Below, piece after piece: positions 26,423 to 36,572 of a stretch of 64,000 nt of DNA; positions within the stretch are counted from its first letter, which is position 1; every line of letters starts with the position of its first letter. The DNA is from Streptomyces sp. NBC_01224. GTDB lineage: Bacteria; Actinomycetota; Actinomycetes; Streptomycetales; Streptomycetaceae. Where the stretch lies: assembly GCF_036002945.1 (NCBI RefSeq), contig NZ_CP108529.1, positions 1-64,000 of the forward strand. Reading direction: 5' to 3'. The notes under the pieces are model-generated. The model saw only the letters and a list, made by a program, of their open reading frames with translations, was not told where the DNA came from and ran no database searches. A program made the translations under genes and the position numbers.

Positions 26423-26909
26423 ATGTTCAGGATGGACTGGACCGGTGAGGATTACCCAGGCCAGCTGGCGGCGTTCGTGGCTGGTCGGGTACGGGCCTTC
26501 GGGGCAGAGCCGACAGACGTCGACACCAACGTCGTCCACCACGCGGCCGAGGCCGACCCGACTCTGCGCCGCGGTGATTTCCCGGTCCGCCAGCTCGATC
26601 ATCTGTCCGGTGTGCTGGCAAATCTGCACGCTCGTGGTGCGGGACAACGGCACCGACACCTACGAGGTACGGGGCGGGCTGACCGGTGAGAGTGAGCTGA
26701 CCGATTTGATGCACCAGGGCCTCCCGGTGCGGGCCTGGGACTCGGAACCCGAAGAGACCCTGGTCAGCCCGAACTGCCCGAACTGCTCGGAGATGCTGGT
26801 CTGGCAACTGTCGGCGACCCAGACCCTGGCCGACGAGCGCTGCCATTGTGGAGCCGCGTTGTTCGACGCTACTGGACGCCCACTGCCCAACGTCACTCTC
26901 CACGACTGA
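26423..26909 (+). pseudogene. Zinc-ribbon-like hypothetical gene, frame broken
   Basis: Two adjacent coding-like frames. The first runs from ATG 26423 (MFRMDWTGEDYPGQLAAFVA, FPVRQLDHLSGVLANLH). The second reads TYEVRGGLTGESELTDLMHQ, SPNCPNCSEMLVWQLSATQT and ERCHCGAALFDATGRPLP, with a CxxC...CxC zinc-ribbon pattern. A frame change near 26620-26640 would join them. The function is unknown; a minus-strand open frame over the first half is less convincing. Confidence 0.4.
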
Positions 26910-27015
26910 GCCGCTCAGTACCCCCTGGCCTCGGCTCATCCTCACCGATGTACTGCTCATCGAATGCGGCGCCCACTGATCCGCACGACCCGCACCTGCC
27001 CGTCTTCACGTCACA

Positions 27016-27195
27016 GTGATCTACACCCAGCACTTCATGCTCGTCTGGGGCCAATTCACGGCCCTGCTGCCCGAACGGCCGGAGTACCGCCCGGACCATC
27101 CGCTGGGCTGCCGCCGCCGACGCATCAGCGACCGGACCGTCTTCGACAAGATGCTGCAACTGCTGCGCTTCGGCTGCTCCTACCAGGCCCTCTTC
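27016..27195 (+). pseudogene. IS5-family transposase, N-terminal remnant
   Basis: FMLVWGQFTALLPERPEYRP, then RRRISDRTVFDKMLQLLRFG and CSYQAL match the start of Streptomyces IS5-type transposases. Homology stops near 27195 and the catalytic region is absent. Confidence 0.6.
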
Positions 27196-27244
27196 AGCTG
27201 GGTCCAGCTGGTGCGTTCGACGGACAACTCCTCCGCCCGCAGGG

Positions 27245-27592
27245 GCCGCCTTGGACATGGATCCGTTCTACCTCTTCGAGTTCGAGGATGCGCCGTCACC
27301 GTGCGCGTTCTTCGGTATCAATTCCACTTGTTCGACGCGCTGTCCCGCGCCGGGCGGGATCCCCTCGACTGAACGGCCCACAGCTACCTCGCGTGGACAC
27401 CGATGGACGACACCGAACGGCGAGTCCTGCCGCTGGTCGGGTTCTCCTGGGGGTTCGACGTCGACTCGGACAGTCGCAGCACGCTGCAACCCGTACAGGC
27501 GTTGCCACCTGGAGGTCTGGGATGCTCACCTGCCATGCCTCGGCGCCTCTCATCCAGGCTGGGTGTTCGACAAGTGGCAGCCAGAGCTGTGA
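27245..27592 (+). pseudogene. Broken hypothetical gene
   Basis: Coding-like pieces in changing frames: MDDTERRVLPLVGFSWGFDV near 27403, then LEVWDAHLPCLGASHPGWVF up to 27592. The pieces read as one protein with at least one frameshift. I do not recognise it. Confidence 0.35.
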
Positions 27593-27748
27593 CCGGGACA
27601 TTCTCTGGATCGGGCAGCGTGCCGCGGAGGAGCTGCTGTCCGGTAGTGGCACCGTTTTCAAGCGCGTGGACGCCTACGACCACCCGATGCCCATGTGCAA
27701 GGAGAACCTCTTGCCCGGCCTGCCGACCGGGCAAGAGAGAACCCACGC

Positions 27749-28693
27749 TCAAGTCACGGCGGGAGCAAGGCGTTTGACCTCCCGCAGGGTGGGGGCGGTC
27801 TCGATGTTCTGGATGCCGGGGAGCCGGCTGATGCGCTGGTCGATGTAGTTGTACAGGTCGCCCGGGTCGCGGAAGATGCCGCTGGCGACCAGGTTGGACG
27901 TGCCGGTGATGGCTGCGGCGAAAGCGATCTGCGAGTGGGTGGCGAGGGTTTCCCCCACGATGCGCAGGTGCGCGGGGGCGACGTTCAGCCAGAGCCGGGT
28001 GGCCATGTGGTAGCCGAGAAGCTGCGGATCGAAGTCGACAGAGAGATTCAAGGCGCCCTCGCCACGGAGGCGGTCGAGGTGGCGCTGGACGCTGGAGGGG
28101 GAGCGGTCGGCGGCTGCGGCGAGTTCGGGCAGCGTCGCACGGCCGTCCCGGGCCAGCTCGGTGAACAGAATGTGGTCGGTTGCGTCCAAGCTGAGCGGGG
28201 CGGCGGTGGATGAGACGGAATCCACCGCGGCTGCAGTGCCCTGCGGCTCGAACCGGGTGGCGTGCCAGGTGCTGGTCGCACCGACGAAGATGCGCATCAT
28301 GCAGTGAGCGCTGACGGAGAGCACCCGCGGGGTGCGGGGGAGTCTTTCCAGCAGCAGTGCGTTGCGTTCCTCAGCTGTACGGGCGTTGAGCGCGCAGTAG
28401 AGCTCGGTGCCGCCGGAGGCGAGGGTGACCCAGCTGGTGTCGGGACGGCGGGCGAGGGCTTCGGCGATGGTTCCGGCGGCGTCCGGGGTGCAATGCAGGC
28501 GCAGCAGCCACCGGCTCAGGCCCAGACGGGAGGAGACGGGCTGGCCGATGATGCGCAGGCCGAGGGCGCGCAGCCGTTGGTAACGGCGGGCAACGGTGCG
28601 TTCGGAGACACTGCGGTCTCGTGCGATGCGGCTGAAAGGGGCGCGGCCGTCGAGCTGGAGGGCCCGGAGCAGGTGCTGGTCTAGGTCGTCCAT
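27749..28693 (-). CDS. Two-domain Lrp/AsnC-family transcriptional regulator
   Basis: 314 residues, twice the usual Lrp length, with two HTH-plus-RAM units. First HTH: HLLRALQLDGRAPFSRIARD and SVSERTVARRYQRLRALGLR; second HTH from ~170: DHILFTELARDGRATLPELA and RSPSSVQRHLDRLRGEGAL. RAM-like effector regions follow each. Lrp regulators sense amino acids or related small molecules. It is divergent from the MFS exporter/oxygenase operon with 134 bases between starts, so it probably controls that operon. ATG 28693 is used; GTG 28708, with GAGG upstream, is an equally reasonable start. Confidence 0.85.
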   Translation of the reverse strand: MDDLDQHLLRALQLDGRAPFSRIARDRSVSERTVARRYQRLRALGLRIIGQPVSSRLGLSRWLLRLHCTPDAAGTIAEALARRPDTSWVTLASGGTELYCALNARTAEERNALLLERLPRTPRVLSVSAHCMMRIFVGATSTWHATRFEPQGTAAAVDSVSSTAAPLSLDATDHILFTELARDGRATLPELAAAADRSPSSVQRHLDRLRGEGALNLSVDFDPQLLGYHMATRLWLNVAPAHLRIVGETLATHSQIAFAAAITGTSNLVASGIFRDPGDLYNYIDQRISRLPGIQNIETAPTLREVKRLAPAVT

Positions 28694-28827
28694 GGTGTCC
28701 CGATCCACCGGTACACCTCATTTCTTCGCCGGATGATCCCGCTTTCAAGCGTACGGCTTGGGCCGGAGCGGGACGGACCTGGATGGTGACCAGGTCGTTG
28801 TCCGACCGGTGCAGGAGTTGGGAATCT

Positions 28828-30369
28828 ATGCGTATCTGGGGGCCGTTGGCCGCCATCTGCCTGGGCACGTTCATGTTGCTCGTCGACGTGACGATCGTAC
28901 TGGTGGCGCTGCCTGCCATGTCTGAGTCGCTCGGCTCGTCACTGTCCCAACTGCAATGGGTCGCCGACAGCTACGCGCTCGCGGTGGCGGCCGCCCTGCT
29001 GGGCGCCGGGAGGCTGGCCGACCTTCACGGCCGACGCCGGATGTACGCGGGCGGACTGATCGTCTTCGCCCTGGCATCGGTCGCCTGTGCGCTGTCGCCG
29101 GGCATGGCTGTACTGATTGCCGCCCGCATCGTGCAGGGACTGGGTGCTGCGGCGATGTTCACGACCACGCTGTCCCTGATCAGCACCCTGTACTCGGGTC
29201 GCCGCCTGGCCCTGGCCTTCGGCACCTGGGCGGCCGTCGCCGCCAGCGCCTCCGCCCTGGGACCGATCCTGGGCGGCCTGCTCACCCAGACCCTGGACTG
29301 GCGGTGGATCTTCTACGTCAACGTCCCCGTCACCGTGACCGCCCTGATCATGACCCTCCGTTACATCCCCTGCACCGCACCACCGGTGCGGGACACCTCA
29401 CAGCGCCTGGACGTTCCCGGCCTGGTGCTGTTCGCGATCGGTACGAGTGGTTCCGTCTACGCCCTGACCGAGGCACACGTCCAAGGGTGGGTATCGGCAG
29501 GGACTCTGGTGCCACTGGGAGCAGCACTGGGCGCATTCGTCGCCTTCCTGCGAGTGCAACAGCGCCGCCGGCACCCGCTGCTGAACCTGTCCCTGTTCCG
29601 CCGGCCCGCGTTCACCGCTGCGATGCTCACGATCGCGGTCGGCGAGGGCACCGTCTACGGAATCATGCCGTACACCTCTCTGTGGCTGCAGTCCGTGCAG
29701 CACCTCTCCCCGCTCGCCGCCGGTCTGGTCGTGCTGCCGCACGCGGCGGCTGCCGCATCGGTAGCAGTGCTGGGCGGACGCCGGAGATTCAAGCCCTCCC
29801 CCCGTCTGCCCGCCCTCGGGCTCGCCCTCGCCGGTCTCGGGGTCGGCGCCGAGGGCTTCCTGGGACCCGAGTCGGGCTGGCCCGTCCTGGTGGCGGGCCT
29901 GGCCCTGAGCGGGGTCGGCATGGGCCTGATCTTCCAGGTCGCCGCAGCTCTCGCGCTGGGCTCCGTCCCGGCCGAGCATGCGGGTACCGCCAGCGGCACC
30001 TACAGCACCTTCGAACAGCTCGGCTACGCCTTCGGAGTAGCTGTCTTCGGCGCCCTGGCCGTCTCCACCATGACCACGTCCCTCCGCAGCAACGTCACCG
30101 ATCCCGTCGTCACCGCGCAGACCCTCTCCGGCGGCGGTGCCGACAGTCTCCTGGCCCAGGTCCCGGCCGCACAGCGCGCCGGCCTGGAGCACACACTCCA
30201 TGCCGTGTTCGCCACCGGGCACAACACCCTCGCGCTCACGGCTGGTGCCGTGGCCCTGGCCGGAGCTGCCCTCGTGCTGTGGCTGTCCCGACAGCCCCGG
30301 GAAGAACGCTCAACGGCCTTAGGAGAAACCACCACTGACACCCGGCCGGCCGCGGCCGCCGTCGAATGA
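28828..30369 (+). CDS. MFS drug/metabolite exporter (DHA2, EmrB/QacA type)
   Basis: 513 residues with about 14 hydrophobic segments. Motif C-type FMLLVDVTIVLVALPAM in helix 1, LQWVADSYALAVAAALLGAG, the loop 2-3 motif GRLADLHGRRRMYAGG, and LGPILGGLLTQTLDWRWIFY are characteristic of DHA2 proton antiporters. Exports drugs or an endogenous metabolite at the cytoplasmic membrane. ATG 28828 follows GCAGGAG and lies directly before helix 1; the longer frame adds a polar leader. It precedes a 2OG oxygenase gene on the same strand, and an Lrp-type regulator is divergent. Confidence 0.88.
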   Translation: MRIWGPLAAICLGTFMLLVDVTIVLVALPAMSESLGSSLSQLQWVADSYALAVAAALLGAGRLADLHGRRRMYAGGLIVFALASVACALSPGMAVLIAARIVQGLGAAAMFTTTLSLISTLYSGRRLALAFGTWAAVAASASALGPILGGLLTQTLDWRWIFYVNVPVTVTALIMTLRYIPCTAPPVRDTSQRLDVPGLVLFAIGTSGSVYALTEAHVQGWVSAGTLVPLGAALGAFVAFLRVQQRRRHPLLNLSLFRRPAFTAAMLTIAVGEGTVYGIMPYTSLWLQSVQHLSPLAAGLVVLPHAAAAASVAVLGGRRRFKPSPRLPALGLALAGLGVGAEGFLGPESGWPVLVAGLALSGVGMGLIFQVAAALALGSVPAEHAGTASGTYSTFEQLGYAFGVAVFGALAVSTMTTSLRSNVTDPVVTAQTLSGGGADSLLAQVPAAQRAGLEHTLHAVFATGHNTLALTAGAVALAGAALVLWLSRQPREERSTALGETTTDTRPAAAAVE

Positions 30370-30524
30370 GCCCGGCGGCAACCGGGCCCCCACCACGCGA
30401 TCTGCGACACAACGCACGGCGCGAACATGTCCTGACTCGCGCAGAGATCGCCACACTCCCACTGGCCGTCTTCAGCCTCACTCATACCCCGGCCCTGACC
30501 ATCGACGTCAAAGGAGGACCCACC

Positions 30525-31472
30525 ATGGCCACCACCCCGATTCCCGTCATCGACCTCAGCCGCTGGACATCGAATCACAGCGCAGAACAGGAGCGGCTCG
30601 CCGCTCAGGTCGACCACTCCCTGCAGTCCACCGGATTCCTGCTGGTGACCGGACACGGCATCGAGCCGGATCTGCCCGGCCATGTACGCGCCGCGGCACA
30701 CGACTTCTTCCACCTGCCCCAGGCGGCCAAGGAGCCTTACGACCAGAACCGACGCGGCTGGATCGGCCGGGAGCGGGTGACAACCGCCCGGTCCGAAGGC
30801 ACCCACACCCCGCCGGACCTGCTGGAGGTCTGGTCATGCGCCGTCGATTCCTCCGCACGGCCCGGCAACGCACAGCAGATGCCCTGCGACTGGCCCGACG
30901 AAGTCCCCACCCTGCACCCGCTCGTCACCGCATACACCGACCGGATGCGCACCCTGGCCGATACGCTCCTCGAAGTCATGGCGACCGCGCTGCGCCAGCC
31001 GGCCGACTTCTTCACCCGCCACACCACGCGCCCGCACTGGGACTTCACCCTCAACTGGTACCCGGCAGCCCACGAAACCGGCACCGCCGCCCCCGGCCAG
31101 TTCCGCGTCGGACCGCACACCGACTTCGGCCTCATCACCCTCCTGAACCGGCAGCCCGGCAAGGGCGGCCTTCAGATCTACGACGACGAAGCCGGCTGGC
31201 AGGACGCTGCCTACGAGCCCAGCGCCTACACGCTCAACATCGGTGACCTCATGGCCCGCTGGAGCGGAGACCGCTGGCGCTCCGGCCGCCACCGCGTTCT
31301 GCCGCCGCCCCCCGAGGCCCCACAGGAAGAACTCACCTCACTGGTGTACTTTCACGCCTGCGCACCCCACACCGACATCACCTCGCTGCCGGCCCCCCTC
31401 GGCCGCAGGCCCTACAGCCCTGTACGCGCTGGGGACTACCTCCACGACAAAATGCGAACCATCCTCGGCTGA
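30525..31472 (+). CDS. 2-oxoglutarate/Fe(II)-dependent oxygenase (IPNS-like)
   Basis: 315 residues. N-terminal IPVIDLSRW and STGFLLVTGHGI of the DIOX_N region; jelly-roll core with the iron ligands HTDFG (~residue 205) and GRHRV (~255), preceded by TLNWYPA. Members hydroxylate, desaturate or cyclise small molecules using 2-oxoglutarate; the substrate here is unknown. ATG 30525 has a perfect AAGGAGG 7 bases upstream. It lies 155 bases after the exporter and is probably cotranscribed, suggesting that the exporter removes the oxygenase product or substrate. Confidence 0.85.
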   Translation: MATTPIPVIDLSRWTSNHSAEQERLAAQVDHSLQSTGFLLVTGHGIEPDLPGHVRAAAHDFFHLPQAAKEPYDQNRRGWIGRERVTTARSEGTHTPPDLLEVWSCAVDSSARPGNAQQMPCDWPDEVPTLHPLVTAYTDRMRTLADTLLEVMATALRQPADFFTRHTTRPHWDFTLNWYPAAHETGTAAPGQFRVGPHTDFGLITLLNRQPGKGGLQIYDDEAGWQDAAYEPSAYTLNIGDLMARWSGDRWRSGRHRVLPPPPEAPQEELTSLVYFHACAPHTDITSLPAPLGRRPYSPVRAGDYLHDKMRTILG

Positions 31473-31739
31473 CCCCGGGTACACACCGGCCCAACGCTGC
31501 GTCGTCAACAGGCCACCCAGGTAGAAGCCCGTCAGGTGAAGGCCCCGGTGGCCGATCACAAGGCCGACGTCGGCAGCAGGCCGCATCGTGCGGGCACTTC
31601 GCCCGGAAGCCGCCTCGGGGCCGAACGATCACACAAGGCCCCGGCCCTCCACGGGAACAGAGAACAGGACACCCCGCTCCGTCCCCTGCCCCGCCACGAC
31701 CCCACCATCCCGGCCCGTGACTCATCGCACCGCCGCCGG

Positions 31740-32001
31740 AGGCCACCCCCATCGTTGCCAAAGGAATGCTGGAGCCGATGGTCAGCGGTGCGGTTCCATA
31801 CTCGTTGCTGATGCGGATGCGGATGCGGTGTCCGCCGCCTGTGATGCGGACGATTTGCCGCAGAGTCGCGTTCTCGAAGGGCTCGATGCAGCTGACGGAG
31901 TTGTTCGGTGCCTGCGGGAAGGCGCCCCAGGTGCGAACCCATGCAACTGTGTGCGGGGCCGAACCTTCGGAGCTGGAGGGGGTGTTGATGGCGCTGTTCA
32001 C
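31740..32001 (-). pseudogene. SGNH/GDSL hydrolase N-terminal remnant
   Basis: Minus-strand codons read TVAWVRTWGAFPQAP, then FENATLRQIVRITGGGHRIR and ISNEYGTAPLTIGSS, the N-terminal module of secreted Streptomyces SGNH hydrolases. The catalytic GDS block should lie upstream of this module in family members, or downstream and lost; only this part remains. The rest of 31473-32221 has no supported gene. Confidence 0.5.
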
Positions 32002-32221
32002 GGTCGTTGCCCTTCGGCTGTCGGGTATTGCGGCGGTGCTTGAGGGTGTTGGTGCTCGACGAGTTCGGTGTCAGGCGGCCTTGCCCGATGCGGTGAAGGG
32101 GCCTGGGCCTCGTTCGCGGTCTCGCGCTTCCAGACCGATGCTCCGGCGCAGGGGAGGTCGGTCGATCCGCAGCGGGTGGACGGCACCGCGTCTGGAACGG
32201 GCCGGGGAGCCGCCGTTCGTT

Positions 32222-33745
32222 CTAGCTCTGCGGCGCGCCGAACCACTGGGCAGCCGCCTGCTCGAACGCGTCGCGATCCGGGGCGGGCTCGCTCGCCCAG
32301 GCCACGACGCCGTCGGGCCGAATCAGCGCGGCACCCAGCCCGAGGTCGTTGCGCGCCGGGCCGGCCGCGTAGTGGATCCGGCCTGCCCACTCCTTGGCCG
32401 CGACCTGCAGCGCACGGTCGGTGCTGAAGTCGAGCACCACTCCCTGCCCCTGGCGCAGCAGTTCGCCGAGGCGGGTGCCGTCCTCGAAGCGGAAGTCCGG
32501 GGCGGTGCAGCCGATGAGGGGCTGTTCGCTGCCCAGGTCGTAGCGGTTGAACAGCCCCGACGTCTTTCGGTACACGTGGGTCGTTCCGTCGGTGGTGCTC
32601 ATCAGATCGTGGACGAGTTGACGCAGCGCGGGGGCGTTGGGGCCCGGCTTCATGGTCGCGACCTGGGCGCGGGACCAGTCGAGGACGGCGGCGCCGACGG
32701 GGTGCCGCTCGGTGGTGTAGGTGTCGAGCAGGCCCTCGGGAGCGGAGCCGCGCACGGTGGCGGCGAGCTTCCAGCCGAGGTTGCCGGCGTCGCCGATGCC
32801 GAGGTTGAGGCCCTGGCCGCCCAGGGGCGAGTGGATGTGTGCTGCGTCGCCGGCGAGCAGTACACGGCCCTCGCGATACGTTGTCGCCTGCATCGCGCGG
32901 TCGGTGAAGCTGGAGGCGAGATGGACCTCGCTCAGCGTCACGTCGGTGCCGCTGATACGGCGCAGGACCGTCTGGAGGTGCTCGCGGGTCAGCGGCTGAG
33001 AGCGGTCGAAGGTGCCGCCGTCGAAGTCCATCATGCCCAGGTGACCTTCGAGGGGCGTACGCAGATACATGCCGTTCGGCGTCAGGTTGAAACCGAGCGG
33101 CAGCTGCTCGGGGTCGGCGAAGGTGACCTTGGCGACGTAGCCGGTGAACAGCGGCTCGGTGCCCACGAATTCGAAGCCGGTGAGCTGACGTACGGCGCTG
33201 CGCCCGCCGTCGCAGCCCACCAGCCAGCGCCCCTGGTACTCCTGGCCGCCTGCCGTGACGAGGACAGATTCGGTGTCCTGCGCCACGGCCGTGACGGGAG
33301 CATTCCGGATGATCTCGACTCCGAGCGCGGTAGCCCGCTCGGACAGCACCGATCCGACCGCTTCCAGGCTCGTCATGAACCCCTCCATCGCCGGGCTGGG
33401 CAGCCGAGAGGGGAGGGCTGCTGTGTCGATGTCGGCCGCGTTGAGGGTCATGCCCGCGAAATGGCTCAGCTCGCGAGGGTCGGGTGCCTCGACCGCTTCC
33501 GGATCCGCACCGACCTTCTCCGGGTTGACTCCGGAAGCATTCGCTGTCGCTTCCAGTAGGCCGCGGCGGTAGAGCGTCTCGGCCGACCCGGCGTTCAGGC
33601 CCCGCAGCCCGAGCGGGAATGCCTTCAGGGGCGAGGTGAGTCCCGGGTCCCGCTCAAGGACCAGAACTGAGCAGCCGGACAGGGCCAGCTCGCCGGCCAG
33701 GAACAGACCGACCGGACCGCCGCCCGCGATCACGACGTCATGCAT
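32222..33745 (-). CDS. FAD-dependent aromatic monooxygenase (class A)
   Basis: 507 residues. N-terminal Rossmann motif DVVIAGGGPVGLFLAGELAL with the ADP-binding acidic residue in VLERD. The DG motif appears as WLVGCDGGRSAVRQLTG near 180, and the second FAD motif as RVLLAGDAAHIHSPLGGQGL near 285. The C-terminal thioredoxin-like domain (LIGCTAPDFRFEDGTRLGEL) is typical of PheA/TfdB-type and polyketide-tailoring monooxygenases. It may hydroxylate an aromatic antibiotic or metabolite; inactivation of rifamycin- or tetracycline-like drugs is possible but not shown. ATG 33745 has AAAGGA upstream. It follows the TetR gene by 55 bases in the same orientation, likely one operon. Confidence 0.87.
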   Translation of the reverse strand: MHDVVIAGGGPVGLFLAGELALSGCSVLVLERDPGLTSPLKAFPLGLRGLNAGSAETLYRRGLLEATANASGVNPEKVGADPEAVEAPDPRELSHFAGMTLNAADIDTAALPSRLPSPAMEGFMTSLEAVGSVLSERATALGVEIIRNAPVTAVAQDTESVLVTAGGQEYQGRWLVGCDGGRSAVRQLTGFEFVGTEPLFTGYVAKVTFADPEQLPLGFNLTPNGMYLRTPLEGHLGMMDFDGGTFDRSQPLTREHLQTVLRRISGTDVTLSEVHLASSFTDRAMQATTYREGRVLLAGDAAHIHSPLGGQGLNLGIGDAGNLGWKLAATVRGSAPEGLLDTYTTERHPVGAAVLDWSRAQVATMKPGPNAPALRQLVHDLMSTTDGTTHVYRKTSGLFNRYDLGSEQPLIGCTAPDFRFEDGTRLGELLRQGQGVVLDFSTDRALQVAAKEWAGRIHYAAGPARNDLGLGAALIRPDGVVAWASEPAPDRDAFEQAAAQWFGAPQS

Positions 33746-33800
33746 GAGAGGTGTCCTTTCGAGAAACGAACGATGGGGTCAGCCGGCCAGATCGGCCGGG

Positions 33801-34499
33801 TCAGCACAGATGGGTGAGGCCGTCGAGGATGACGGCGATGCCGGTGAGGTACTGCTCGCGGTCGTCCTGCTCTCTCATCTGGCCGACGATGGCGTGCATG
33901 AACGGGTAAGCCTCCGGGTCGAGCCCCTGCCATGCCGTCGACGCCGCGTCGAAGAACTCGTCGCGATCCCCGTCAGGGTCGATCCCTGAGGTGTCCCCCT
34001 CGATGCGGGCGTTCTGGCTGACGGCTCCGAGGATGTAGTGCACGAGCGTCGAGGCCGCGTCGAACCAGGAGGCTCGCGGCACGCCCAGGGCGCCCATCTG
34101 CCCGCCGATCCGCTCGAAGATCCCCACCGTCACCGGGCCGACCGGATTCCGGATGATCTGGAGGGTCAGCCGCGTGGCGAGCCACTGATGTGCGGCGATC
34201 GCGTCGAACAGGGCCAGTGCGACGACACGGATCTCGTCCCCGGGTGTGGCCGCAGCCCCGGCGGGCCGGGTCGCTAGCGCCGCGCCGATCACGGTTTCCG
34301 TCGCCGTGTCGAGCAGCTCGTCACGAGTGCCCACGTGGTAGTAGATCGCCCCGGAACCGGTGGACAGCCTCTCGGTCAGCGCCCGGATGGTCAGCGCACT
34401 CTCGCCGCCCGCATCGAGCATCTCGACGGCAGTGTCGATGATCTGCTCCCGGGAGAGCACCTGGTTGCGCCGCTGTGGTCGGCGCGCTCGCGTCGTCAT
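33801..34499 (-). CDS. TetR/AcrR-family repressor
   Basis: 232 residues. N-terminal HTH LSREQIIDTAVEMLDAGGES, ALTIRALTERLSTGSGAIYY and HVGTRDELLDTATETVIG, followed by a helical ligand-binding domain. Probably represses its own operon with the downstream FAD monooxygenase, released by a substrate of that enzyme. ATG 34499 chosen because the six residues upstream are not conserved-looking. Candidate operators lie just upstream at 34517-34553. Confidence 0.85.
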   Translation of the reverse strand: MTTRARRPQRRNQVLSREQIIDTAVEMLDAGGESALTIRALTERLSTGSGAIYYHVGTRDELLDTATETVIGAALATRPAGAAATPGDEIRVVALALFDAIAAHQWLATRLTLQIIRNPVGPVTVGIFERIGGQMGALGVPRASWFDAASTLVHYILGAVSQNARIEGDTSGIDPDGDRDEFFDAASTAWQGLDPEAYPFMHAIVGQMREQDDREQYLTGIAVILDGLTHLC

Positions 34500-34516
34500 A
34501 CCTCGATGATGCCGCA

Positions 34517-34553
34517 TTTGGTGCAGCGATCCAATTTAGTGCGCCGTACCAAA
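34517..34553. promoter_or_regulatory. Candidate TetR operator palindromes
   Basis: Overlapping imperfect palindromes TTGG-N9-CCAA (34518-34534) and TTTAGT-N7-ACCAAA (34535-34553) lie 18-54 bases upstream of the TetR gene. Half-sites share TTTRGT. They fit an autoregulatory operator. Confidence 0.45.
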
Positions 34554-35119
34554 CTAGACGGTCCCACTTTGGAACAGCGCACCAACATGTTGGTCGGCCG
34601 ACGTCGGCCGCAAGAGCTAAGGGGTGTCATGCACGAAGGACCCGGCGCTCCTGGCGAAGTGGGGATCAATGTCGTCTGGCGGATGACTGCAGACCAGTGG
34701 AAGGCCAGGACGGCTGAGCACGCTGAACGATCGAGCGTGCTTGTGTGCGTTCAATCTCAGTGAATCCCAAGCGGAGGGCGCATGTCGCCTTGATCGGGTC
34801 GCACGGGTCTTCCCCCTCAGTACCGGTGTGATCGGGCGCGCGTCCGAGGGACCGTACGCGGGCCCTGATCACCGCTGCCGGTCAGGTCGCACCCCTCCGG
34901 GGTCAGGAGCACCCCACGACTCGGAAGGCCAGGCAGACGACGACAGTGTCCGCCCTGCAGTCACAGGACCACATTGCCGACGACGACGGGCTGCGACCCG
35001 GACGATCCAGCGACGTGGACGCCGCCCGGCCCCGGGAGCGCAGATTTGTGAAGTACCAGCTCTCGCTCGTGAACAGAACCAGAGGTGGAATGGGCCTGAG
35101 CCGGCCAGACAGGCGGCGG
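34554..35119. other. Intergenic stretch, no gene seen
   Basis: Several short overlapping frames without motifs. It separates the TetR operon from the broken ISL3 element and may include lost 3' parts of that element. Confidence 0.35.
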
Positions 35120-36453
35120 CTACCGGCTGGCCGTCGGCGCGGCGATGCCCCCGCTGCTTCTCGACGACGAAAAATCCGTGGCGGTGACGATCGCGTTGCG
35201 AATCGCCGCAAAGGGCGCCGTCCCCGGCACCGAGAAAACCTCGCTGCGGGCGTGCCGGACGCCCGGTGGTGCCGGGGCAACAACACGGATGCGTCGGCGG
35301 CGCCTCGGTCGCAGGTAATTGCTGATCGTCTGGTAGCTGCCGCGGTAGCCGAGTTCCTGGAGCTCGGCGTGGAGATGGATCGCGTTGGTGAATCCTGCTG
35401 CCCAGCGTTTGTCCAGGTGGGGCTTGTAGGGGTCGAGGTGGCTGGCCCTGGGCTGGCGACGCCCGCTCCGTAATTCTTCGGGGACCGCGGCTCGTGCGGT
35501 GCGGCAGACGGTGTTGCCGCCCATGTGCAGTTCCCGGGCGATCTCGCGGATGCCGTGTCCCTGGGCCAGCAGAGCATGGACGGTTGCGTGCCGTTCGCGG
35601 ATACGGGCCTCGATCGGCGACATTTTCTTCTCTGCATCCGCATGGTCGGCGACCGTATCGTTCGCCTGGCCGTCATTTCTGACGGCAACCTTCTTCAGGC
35701 AATCATTGTGCCGTCGCACGCTGCGTTCGACGGCGGTGCCGAGGTTCTGCCAGAGATGGAAGCGGTCTGCAACTTGAATCGCGTTCGGGGCACCGGTGCG
35801 GGCGCCGCCGGCGTAAGAACCGCTCCGGTCACGGCAGATGATCTCGGAGCCGGGATGTTCACGTAGCCAGCCGGCCAGGGTCGCAGCGTCGCGGCCGGGC
35901 AGCAGGTCGAGAGGCCGGCCGGTCTCGCAGTCGATGAGCACGGTGCCGTGGTGCTGTCCACGACGGGTGGCGAAGTCATCGACGCCCAGCACCCTCGGAA
36001 CGGTCCAGGCAGGATCGGGCAGAGCCATAACCGCCCGTAACAGTGTCGACCGGCTCACCCGTGTATGCAGGGCAGCGGCGAGACGACTCCCGGCCCGCGA
36101 GCGCGACGGCGACAGCCTCCAGAACCCACCGAGCGGCAGGCGTGCGGCGGCTATAGCGAACGGTCAGGCCATCGACCTGTTCGGCGAAAGTACGCCGCGA
36201 ACAACGAACGTTCTCGCAGTACAGCCGCCGCACCGTCAGCTCGATCCGTACCGGCCGATCCCCAACCGGAGTGTCGGCAAGGCTTCTTCCGTACGTGCTG
36301 TGCACCCGATTGGACACCACCGCACACCCAGGGCACGGCGCCTCGGCCTCTCGCCACCATGCGAATCACTCCGCACTCGAAGAACACGCGCTCCACCAGC
36401 AACTCGCTGAGGTGCGGAAACAGGTCACCGATCAGCTCATCACACCGCACCAC
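35120..36453 (-). pseudogene. ISL3-family transposase, multiply frameshifted
   Basis: Pieces in successive frames: LLVERVFFECGVIRM near 36390; RIELTVRRLYCENVRCSRRT and FAEQVDGLTVRYSRRTPAAR (36000-36250, the N-terminal zinc-binding region); then SRSTLLRAVMALPDPAW, VLGVDDFATRRGQHHGTVLI and PGSEIICRDRSGSYAGGART (DDE core), and VADRFHLWQNLGTAVERSVR. The order is that of ISL3 transposases. At least two frameshifts (near 36310 and 36060) and a changed C-terminus after RRRRRIRVVAP show it is dead. Confidence 0.82.
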
Positions 36454-36572
36454 GGTCCCAGATCACGCTATGCCGCCGAGACGGAACCCGTTGATCGCTC
36501 TCACGGAATTTGTGCCAGAACCTCCTAGAAATCAACGAAGTCAGGCCGGGCAATGGCCGCGTCAGAGGCAGC

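Noticed and set aside
31766..33559. 597-codon plus-strand frame over the FAD monooxygenase
   Set aside because: The minus strand encodes an unmistakable flavoprotein; the plus frame is its complement.
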